From Yeosuana marina (GTDB lineage Bacteria; Bacteroidota; Bacteroidia; Flavobacteriales; Flavobacteriaceae): a stretch of 64,000 nt of DNA. A program made the translations under genes and the position numbers. The notes under the pieces were generated by a model. It did not search any database, had not been told where the DNA came from, and worked only from the letters and a program-made list of their open reading frames with translations. Location: assembly GCF_011762485.1 (NCBI RefSeq), contig NZ_JAAKGI010000001.1, positions 1-64,000 of the forward strand, written 5' to 3'. Shown piece by piece: positions 57,464 through 64,000 of the stretch. The stretch's first letter is position 1, and each line of letters starts with the position of its first letter.

Positions 57464-58679
57464 ACTATTTACTATCCTTTTTTTATTGGTTATAACCTAC
57501 ACCAACGCACAAATGAAGGACTATAATTATAAAAGAGAATTAACAGGTGTCACTGATTCTTGGCATAAACTTATTTTACCAGACGACCTCTATAGAAACG
57601 TATCTCAAAACATCTCCGATATACGTGTTTTTGGGATTACAGAAAAACAAGACACTGTTGAAGCCGCTTATATATTGCGCCTTAAAAGTGATAAAATAAC
57701 GAATACTTCGGTAAATTTTAAACGTCTTAATACATCTAAAACTAAAAAAGGGTATTATTTTACATTAGAAGTTCCAACGCAAGAACCTATAAACAAACTA
57801 CACTTAGAATTTAAGCAATTTAATTTTGATTGGCATGTTACATTAGAAGGAAGTCAAAATCAGCAAGATTGGTTTACTATTGTTGATGACTACAGAATTC
57901 TGTCCATAAAAAATGCCGAAACATTTTATCAATATACCGATATAACGTTTCCAAATTCTAAATATAAATTCTTTAGATTGCTTGTGAAAAGTGATGAGGA
58001 GCCCGAATTAAAAGATGTAAAGGCCTCCTTAAATACGGTTGTTAGCGGTGTTTATAAAAATTATCCCGTTAAGAATATTACAACCAGTCAAAACCTACGT
58101 AACAAAAGCACCGAACTAAACATGACTCTTTCTAATACAGTACCAGTTAGTTCTATAAACATTCATGTGCATGGAGATTTTGACTATTATCGTCCTTTTA
58201 TTTTGCAATATGTGTCTGATAGTATTCAAACCGAAAAAGGATGGAAATATAACTATAGAAGCTTGTTACAAGGAACGCTTAACTCCGTTGAGACTAACAG
58301 TTATACATTTAAAAGTACCATTCTTAAAAAAATTAAAATAAGCATAAATAATCAAGATAACGAACCGTTACCCATAGATTCTGTTACGGTAAAAGGATGT
58401 GTTTATGAATTAGCTGTAAGATTTACAGAGCCCGCAACCTATTATTTAACTTACGGAAATCCTTCTGCCTTTAAACCAAATTATGATATAGAACGTTTTA
58501 CTTCAAAAATTCCTGATACATTATCAGCTTTAAACTTAGGAGACGAACAACTTATTGAAAAGCCACCTGTTCCTATTAAAGAACCCCTTTTTGAAAATAA
58601 ACTTTGGCTTTGGGGACTCATTATTGTAATTATATTAATACTAGGCTTATTCACCTTAAAGATGATGAAAAGCAAATAA
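57441..58679 (+). CDS. DUF3999-type exported membrane protein
   Basis: A 412-residue protein with a signal peptide (1-23, FTILFLLVITYTNAQ), a large beta-rich periplasmic part (about 25-375, with discoidin-like segments HLEFKQFNFDWHVTLEGSQN and KFFRLLVKSDEEPELKDVKA), and one C-terminal membrane helix (about 388-408, LWGLIIVIILILGLFTLK). Size, layout and the overlap with the DUF2339 gene match DUF3999. The start could be two codons later (57447). Function unknown, probably shared with its partner. Confidence 0.72.
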   Translation: MLMILKTKLFTILFLLVITYTNAQMKDYNYKRELTGVTDSWHKLILPDDLYRNVSQNISDIRVFGITEKQDTVEAAYILRLKSDKITNTSVNFKRLNTSKTKKGYYFTLEVPTQEPINKLHLEFKQFNFDWHVTLEGSQNQQDWFTIVDDYRILSIKNAETFYQYTDITFPNSKYKFFRLLVKSDEEPELKDVKASLNTVVSGVYKNYPVKNITTSQNLRNKSTELNMTLSNTVPVSSINIHVHGDFDYYRPFILQYVSDSIQTEKGWKYNYRSLLQGTLNSVETNSYTFKSTILKKIKISINNQDNEPLPIDSVTVKGCVYELAVRFTEPATYYLTYGNPSAFKPNYDIERFTSKIPDTLSALNLGDEQLIEKPPVPIKEPLFENKLWLWGLIIVIILILGLFTLKMMKSK

Positions 58680-58693
58680 GCCTCATATTATTC

Positions 58694-60109
58694 CTAATTC
58701 CAACCGCCACCTAAAGCTTCATATAGATTAACAACGGTTAAAAGTTGTTGTAATTTGCTATCAATTACATTCAATTCAGCACTTAAAGCACTTTGTCTTG
58801 CCGTTAATAAATCTAAATAATTGGCATACCCATTCTTTAATAATTCTTCTGAATTGGACTCGGCATTGCGCAAAGCCTGAACTTCTTTTTGTCTGTATTC
58901 AAACTTTTGAGTTTCGGCATTGTAACCATATAATGCATTTGATACTTCATTGCCTGCAACCAATAGTGCTTTTTTAAATTTTAACAAAGATTGTTCTTGC
59001 TGTGCTTTAGCCACCTCAAATTGTGTCTTTATTTTTCGTTGATTAAAAATAGGCTGGGTTAAACCTCCAACCAAATTAGTAAACAACGAATTTGTATTCA
59101 GTAATTTATTTAATTCTAAACTTTGAAGACCGCCTGTTGCCGTTAATGTTAGGGATGGATAAAAATTACTCCTAGCTACATTGGTTAGTTCAAATGACTG
59201 AATTAAGCCATATTCGGCAGATTTAACATCTGGTCTATTGCTCAATAACAACGCTGGAACACCCAGTTTTATGTCCGTATCAATATGTTGAGAATCTAAA
59301 GAACTTCTTTCAATGTTCTGAGCTGGTTTTCCCAATAAAATACTCAAAGCATTTTCGGTTTTAAAAATAGCTGTTTCAAGATCTACTTGTAATGCTTTTG
59401 CATTATTATACTGCGCAATATTTTGATCAACCGCTACTTGTGTAACTTGTCCAGCATCTTTTAAAGACTTTATAGTTTCAACGCTATTTTCACGGTTTTT
59501 AATAGTTTGCTTAGTTATTTCTAATTGGGCATCTAAGGCTACCAATTGATAATACGTTGTGGCAATACTTGAGACTAATTTTGTTTTTACAGCTTGATGT
59601 GCTGCAACACTTTGAAGATAACTAGCATTATAAGCACGTTTGTTGCTTCGTATTTTACCCCAAATATCCGCTTCCCACGACAAATTAGATGATAGTTCAA
59701 ATTGCTCTATCGATCCATTAAAAATGGAACCAAATTGGCTGTTTTCAGACAACTCTTGATGTGATGCTGTTCCTTTTAAGTTCAAGGTTGGCAAAAAACC
59801 TGCTTTACCTTGTTTTAAATAGGCTTCTGCGGTTACTATTTGCTGAATAGCTATACGAATATCAATGTTATTTTTGAGCCCTTCCTCAATATACTGATCT
59901 AAGTATGGATCTGAAAATAACGATTTCCAAGATACATTTGCCATTGATACACTATCACTTGGCAAATTATCTGTTCTATACAAATTTTGGGTGTCTTCTA
60001 ACTTGGGTCGCTCGTAATTTTTAGCAACAAAACAGCTTTGTAATGTTAACGATACAGCCACTAAAAGAATTAATTTACCAGAAAATTTATGTTTTATAAT
60101 AGATGTCAT
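58694..60109 (-). CDS. TolC/NodT-family outer membrane efflux lipoprotein
   Basis: A 471-residue outer-membrane channel of a tripartite efflux pump. I chose ATG 60109 (MTSIIKHKFSGKLILLVAVS...QSC) over a TTG five codons earlier. The lipidated Cys is in LTLQSC. Features typical of the NodT branch: YERPKLEDTQNLY, WKSLFSDPYLDQYIEEGLKNN, and LLSNRPDVKSAEYGL. It is the last gene of the adaptor-pump-channel operon, 4 bases after the pump. It ends 14 bases from the convergent DUF3999 gene. Confidence 0.88.
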   Translation of the reverse strand: MTSIIKHKFSGKLILLVAVSLTLQSCFVAKNYERPKLEDTQNLYRTDNLPSDSVSMANVSWKSLFSDPYLDQYIEEGLKNNIDIRIAIQQIVTAEAYLKQGKAGFLPTLNLKGTASHQELSENSQFGSIFNGSIEQFELSSNLSWEADIWGKIRSNKRAYNASYLQSVAAHQAVKTKLVSSIATTYYQLVALDAQLEITKQTIKNRENSVETIKSLKDAGQVTQVAVDQNIAQYNNAKALQVDLETAIFKTENALSILLGKPAQNIERSSLDSQHIDTDIKLGVPALLLSNRPDVKSAEYGLIQSFELTNVARSNFYPSLTLTATGGLQSLELNKLLNTNSLFTNLVGGLTQPIFNQRKIKTQFEVAKAQQEQSLLKFKKALLVAGNEVSNALYGYNAETQKFEYRQKEVQALRNAESNSEELLKNGYANYLDLLTARQSALSAELNVIDSKLQQLLTVVNLYEALGGGWN

Positions 60110-60113
60110 AATG

Positions 60114-63100
60114 TTAATCTTCAATAGTTTGAATTACTGGTTTACTTGAAATTTTTTCTTGTAACCATTGAAATAAAATAAATAGAATAGGAATAACAAA
60201 TATTCCTAAAAGAGTCCCAATAAGCATGCCTCCTGCGGCACCAGTGCCAATAGATCTGTTTCCTTCCGCACCAACGCCTTTAGCTAACACCAAAGGCATC
60301 AACCCTAAAATAAAGGCGAAGGAGGTCATTAAAATTGGTCGCAACCTAGCTTTAGCTCCATCGATGGCTGCATCCAGTATACTTTCTCCATTAAGCCTTC
60401 TTTGTCGAGCAAACTCCACAATAAGAATAGCATTCTTAGCTAACAATCCAATAAGCATGATTAAGGCAATTTGAAAATAAATATTGTTTTCAAGTCCCAT
60501 CATTTTCGAACTGATATAGGCTCCAAAAACACCGAAAGGAAGGGAAAGCACAACAGCCAAAGGCAAAATGTAACTTTCGTATTGAGCACACAATAAAAAG
60601 TAAACGAACAAAATACTTAGTATGAAAATAAAGGTTGTTTGATTACCTGCTTTTACCTCTTCGCGTGTTAAACCAGAATAGGCAACTGTATAATTACTTG
60701 GTAATTTTGCGGCTTCTTCCTCAATAACTCTAATAGCATCTCCTGTACTATAACCCGGATTTGTAGCTCCAGTTAAACTTGTAGAATTAAATAAATTAAA
60801 ACGTGTTACCGATTGCGGGCCATAAACCCTTTTAAGAGTTACAAACTGAGTTATTGGAGTCATCTCGCCTGTATCAGTTCTAACATACATGCTATTCAAA
60901 GCATCAACATCAGCCCTGTCTTCTGGTAAGGATTGAATATACACCCGGAATTGTTTTCCAAATCGTGAAAAATCTGATGCATACACACCTCCTATATACC
61001 CTTGTAACGTAGAAAATATGCTATTGATTGGAACTCCTTTTTCTTTTGCTAAAGGCACATTCACTTGCATTTCATACTGTGGATATTTGGTATTGAAAGA
61101 CGATTGAGCATATTTAATTTCTGGATGTTTCATTAAAGCCCCAATAAAATTTTGATTGGCTTTATCAAGATCTGTAAACTTACCTCCAAAACGATCTAAT
61201 AAATTAACTTCGAAACCTGCCGAGTTACCAAAACCTCTAATACTTGGTGGGGCAAAGAAAATAATATTAGCTTCGGGAATAGATGATGATAAACCAAACA
61301 ATTTACCAGTTATAGCCTCGGTAGATAATGATGGGTCTTCACGATCTTTCCAGTCTTTAAGTTTTACAAATCCTATAGCGTAATTACTTCCTGATCCACT
61401 TATTAAACTTCGCCCTTTAATGAAAGACGCATCTTCAACTCCAGGTAAATTATGTATTTTACTGTACAATTCTTCCGTTACCTTACTAGTTCTATCTAAA
61501 GACGCTCCTGCCGGTAATTCTATATTTGTAAAAATAATCCCTCTGTCTTCATTAGGCACAAAACCTGTTGGCATTGTTTTAGATGCCCAAAAAATACCAA
61601 CAACAACTAGTAGCAATAAGACAATAGGAATCCATTTTTTCTTGTAAAGAAAATGAAGTGAGTTGCTGTATTTTTGAACAGTGGCATCAAATCCACGGTT
61701 GAATAACACATAAAAACGTTTAGCAAAACCTTTGTTTTTGTGTTCATCTTCATCATGTGGCTTTAAAAACAACGCACATAAGGCTGGACTTAATGTTAAA
61801 GCATTTACTGCCGAAATAAGAATTGCTATAATTAATGTTACACCAAATTGCTTGTAAAACACTCCTGTAGGACCTTCTACAAACGTTACAGGTATAAATA
61901 CTGCTGCCATTACCAACGTAATTGAGACTATGGCTCCTGCAATTTCATGCATAGCCGTTAAGGTTGCTTTTTTAGCACTTTTCTCCCCTTGATCTATTTT
62001 AGCATGCACGGCTTCAACTACAACGATAGCATCATCAACCACAATTCCAATAGCTAAAACTAAAGCAAACAATGTTAGTAAATTGATAGAGTACCCGAAC
62101 AAATTCAAGAAGAAAAATGTACCAATAATGGATACAGGAACAGCTATAGCCGGAATTAATGTGGAACGCAAATCTTGCAAAAAGATAAATACCACAATAA
62201 ACACCAATAAGAAAGCCTCTAATAAGGTAGTTACAACTTTATCAATAGAGGCCGATAAAAATAAACTAGTGTCATACGGAATAAAAATATCTAGACCTTT
62301 AGGTAAATCCTTTTTAACATTTTCTAATGTTTTTTTAATGTTTTCAATAATGTCTTGGGCATTTGATCCTTTTGTTTGAAAAATACCCATAAATACTGCT
62401 GGATGTCCTAAACTTACAGCGCTTGAAGAATATGATTGTGCATCCAATTCAATATCCGCTACATCATTTAAACGCAAAAATTCTCCATTACCAAGTGCTT
62501 TTACAATAATATTGGCATATTGTTTTTCTTCTTTAAAACGACCACTATATTTTAAAACATACGAAAAAGCTTCGCCGTTATTTTCTCCTAATGACCCTGC
62601 CGCAGCTTCTAAATTTTGTTCTTTTAAAACAGCTGTTATATCTGAAGGGATTAAGTTATACGCAGCCAATTTTTCTGGCTTTAGCCAAATTCGCATGGCA
62701 TAATCTTGTTGAGAAAATACACCAACATCACCAATACCATTAATACGTTGTAATGCTGGAATAACATTTATTTTTAAATAATTTTGAATAAACGTCGCAT
62801 CATAATCTTTATTCTTAGAATACATAGACAAGAACATTAAAGCACTTGTCTCCTGCTTTTGTGTGGTAACTCCTGTTTGTTTTACCTCTTGCGGTAATAG
62901 TGGATTGGCGCGTGCTACTCTATTTTGAACATTCACAGCAGCCACATCGGCATTTATATTTTGATCAAAATATACGGTAATATCTGCGGTACCATTGTTA
63001 GATGCGGTAGAGGTAATATATGTCATTCCTTCCACACCATTAATTTGCTCTTCTATGGGTATAACAACACTCTCTAAAACCGTTTCTGCATTAGCTCCTG

Positions 63101-63248
63101 GGTAGGAAGCTGTTACCTTAATGGTTGGCGGGGCTATATCGGGATATTGTTCTACAGGTAAACTTGAAATACTTATAAATCCAAGCATAACTATAATGAT
63201 AGAAATAACTGTAGAGAGTACAGGTCTTTCAATAAATGTCTTTAACAT
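60114..63248 (-). CDS. RND efflux pump of the AcrB/MexB (HAE1) type
   Basis: A 1044-residue inner-membrane proton antiporter. It has AcrB-like motifs throughout: MLKTFIERPVLSTVISIIIV at the N-terminus, TVYF-type pore residues in DITVYFDQNIN, the proton-relay Asp pair in IGIVVDDAIVVVEAVHAKI, and GLLAKNAILIVEFARQRR with the TM10 Lys. It should form a trimer that captures lipophilic or amphiphilic compounds from the periplasm. The length is standard. It is clearly different from the first RND pump in this window (14734-17745), which belongs to another subgroup. Confidence 0.93.
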   Translation of the reverse strand: MLKTFIERPVLSTVISIIIVMLGFISISSLPVEQYPDIAPPTIKVTASYPGANAETVLESVVIPIEEQINGVEGMTYITSTASNNGTADITVYFDQNINADVAAVNVQNRVARANPLLPQEVKQTGVTTQKQETSALMFLSMYSKNKDYDATFIQNYLKINVIPALQRINGIGDVGVFSQQDYAMRIWLKPEKLAAYNLIPSDITAVLKEQNLEAAAGSLGENNGEAFSYVLKYSGRFKEEKQYANIIVKALGNGEFLRLNDVADIELDAQSYSSSAVSLGHPAVFMGIFQTKGSNAQDIIENIKKTLENVKKDLPKGLDIFIPYDTSLFLSASIDKVVTTLLEAFLLVFIVVFIFLQDLRSTLIPAIAVPVSIIGTFFFLNLFGYSINLLTLFALVLAIGIVVDDAIVVVEAVHAKIDQGEKSAKKATLTAMHEIAGAIVSITLVMAAVFIPVTFVEGPTGVFYKQFGVTLIIAILISAVNALTLSPALCALFLKPHDEDEHKNKGFAKRFYVLFNRGFDATVQKYSNSLHFLYKKKWIPIVLLLLVVVGIFWASKTMPTGFVPNEDRGIIFTNIELPAGASLDRTSKVTEELYSKIHNLPGVEDASFIKGRSLISGSGSNYAIGFVKLKDWKDREDPSLSTEAITGKLFGLSSSIPEANIIFFAPPSIRGFGNSAGFEVNLLDRFGGKFTDLDKANQNFIGALMKHPEIKYAQSSFNTKYPQYEMQVNVPLAKEKGVPINSIFSTLQGYIGGVYASDFSRFGKQFRVYIQSLPEDRADVDALNSMYVRTDTGEMTPITQFVTLKRVYGPQSVTRFNLFNSTSLTGATNPGYSTGDAIRVIEEEAAKLPSNYTVAYSGLTREEVKAGNQTTFIFILSILFVYFLLCAQYESYILPLAVVLSLPFGVFGAYISSKMMGLENNIYFQIALIMLIGLLAKNAILIVEFARQRRLNGESILDAAIDGAKARLRPILMTSFAFILGLMPLVLAKGVGAEGNRSIGTGAAGGMLIGTLLGIFVIPILFILFQWLQEKISSKPVIQTIED

Positions 63249-63261
63249 AATTTATAAGTTT

Positions 63262-64000
63262 CTAGTTTTTAAATAATTTTTTAATCGGTTTGATTATGCT
63301 ATCAAAAGGAACTTCTTGAGGTGTAATTGGCATATCACTTTTTAACTTTCCTACACCGGTAGTTACAATTTTATCTCCTTCTTTTACACCCGATTCTACA
63401 ACATATAAATTATCAATAGAAGCTTTAATTTTAATCAAAGAGGTTGTTACCATATTATTTTCTCCTATTTTAAAAACCAGAACATGTCCTTGCTCCTCAT
63501 AAGTAGCTTCTTGAGGAATCACTATCGCATCTTTATAGATAGTAGGAACTTTAATTTTTCCGCTATTCCCATTAGTTAATAACTGATTTGGATTATTGAA
63601 AACTGCTCTAAAACTTACTGTTCCTGTGTTTTGATTTATTTGACCAGAACTTGTTTGAATTTTTCCTTTTTCAGCATAGGTATTTCCATTGGCGAGTATT
63701 AAACTAACCTCAGGAAAATTAGCAATCTTTTCTTTTAAGTTTTCTCCTTTAGCACTTTGCAAAAAATCTAAATAATTTGCTTCATTCATACTAAAAAAAG
63801 CATACACTTGTTTAATATCACTAACCGTGGTTAAAGGGGTTGCATCGTTTGGACTTATTAGTGAGCCTTGTCTAAAATTAATAGAACCCACATATCCGTC
63901 TACAGGACTTTTTACCGTTGCATAATCAATATTAGCCACTATACTACTGTAATTTGCTTTTGCTTGTACCAAATTTGCTTTTGCAGTTTCTAATTGTACA
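63262..64000 (-). CDS. RND efflux periplasmic adaptor, 5' end outside the window
   Basis: The C-terminal part (about 246 residues) of a membrane fusion protein of the AcrA/MexA type. The frame is open to the right edge and begins within the coiled coil (ETAKANLVQAKANYSSIVAN), so the signal peptide and first lipoyl half are missing here. The second lipoyl half (ATVKSPVDGYVGSINFRQGS), the beta-barrel (about ASSGQINQNTGTVSFRAVFNNPN) and the membrane-proximal domain follow. It lies 13 bases upstream of the pump gene and is the first known gene of this operon. Confidence 0.88.
   Translation of the reverse strand, partial: VQLETAKANLVQAKANYSSIVANIDYATVKSPVDGYVGSINFRQGSLISPNDATPLTTVSDIKQVYAFFSMNEANYLDFLQSAKGENLKEKIANFPEVSLILANGNTYAEKGKIQTSSGQINQNTGTVSFRAVFNNPNQLLTNGNSGKIKVPTIYKDAIVIPQEATYEEQGHVLVFKIGENNMVTTSLIKIKASIDNLYVVESGVKEGDKIVTTGVGKLKSDMPITPQEVPFDSIIKPIKKLFKN

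Overview
The window comes from a low-GC marine-type member of the Bacteroidetes, most likely Flavobacteriaceae. Evidence: AT-rich sequence, SusC/SusD pairs, many short lipoproteins with a Cys followed by acidic residues, TAnnTTTG-type -7 promoter boxes, TTG starts, and the yicC-gmk-nadD and DUF2339-DUF3999 neighbourhoods. No rRNA, tRNA or CRISPR array was seen.

Region 1 (1-5200) is accessory DNA that reads as a gene-cassette array without an integrase. Three complete attC-like sites of 130-135 bp and one half site separate short unrelated genes. The outer core at the end of each cassette (RYYYAAC) is the exact reverse complement of the core at the start of the same cassette (GTTRnnY): GTTGTGC/GCACAAC, GTTATGC/GCATAAC, GTTGCCA/TGGCAAC. 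That pairing is the signature of circular cassettes inserted by site-specific recombination. An IS3-family element (2659-3959) sits in the fourth cassette without a target duplication, and the cores on its two sides do not match, so two cassettes were probably joined by an IS-linked deletion. One cassette gene (DUF2971) carries a frameshift.

Region 2 (5300-17750) is more ordinary. It holds a membrane protein, a molybdenum sulfite-oxidase-like enzyme with its cytochrome c, a sterol desaturase/fatty-acid hydroxylase family protein and a PAP2 phosphatase. An OmpR-type response regulator and histidine kinase, a PepSY-like lipoprotein and a TolC/adaptor/RND efflux operon follow.

Region 3 (17777-48139, all minus strand) is a large polysaccharide utilisation locus for laminarin-type beta-1,3/1,6-glucan. 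A membrane-spanning regulator (beta-propeller, Y_Y_Y, LuxR-type helix-turn-helix) lies upstream of three transcription units. Unit A is SusC, SusD, a multi-module glycan-binding lipoprotein and a SusE/F-position lipoprotein. Unit B is a clan GH-A enzyme fused to a predicted outer-membrane barrel, a binding lipoprotein, a GH16 laminarinase and a five-module PKD/CBM-like lipoprotein. Unit C is GH30, a GH149-like beta-1,3-glucan phosphorylase, a GH17 lipoprotein, an MFS transporter fused to a GH17 domain and two soluble GH17 enzymes. The likely flow is surface binding and GH16 cutting, SusCD uptake, periplasmic debranching (GH30) and trimming (GH17), MFS import, then cytosolic GH17 hydrolysis and phosphorolysis to glucose 1-phosphate. 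A 40-bp motif (27 bp identical, 5-bp variable spacer, 8 bp identical) occurs upstream of both unit A and unit B and is the best candidate operator.

Region 4 (48140-64000) is core genome: a candidate small RNA, yicC, gmk, nadD, a kelch protein, a lipoprotein, gpsA, a small unknown protein, a PspC-DUF2339 membrane protein with a DUF3999 partner, and a second RND efflux operon whose adaptor gene runs off the right edge.
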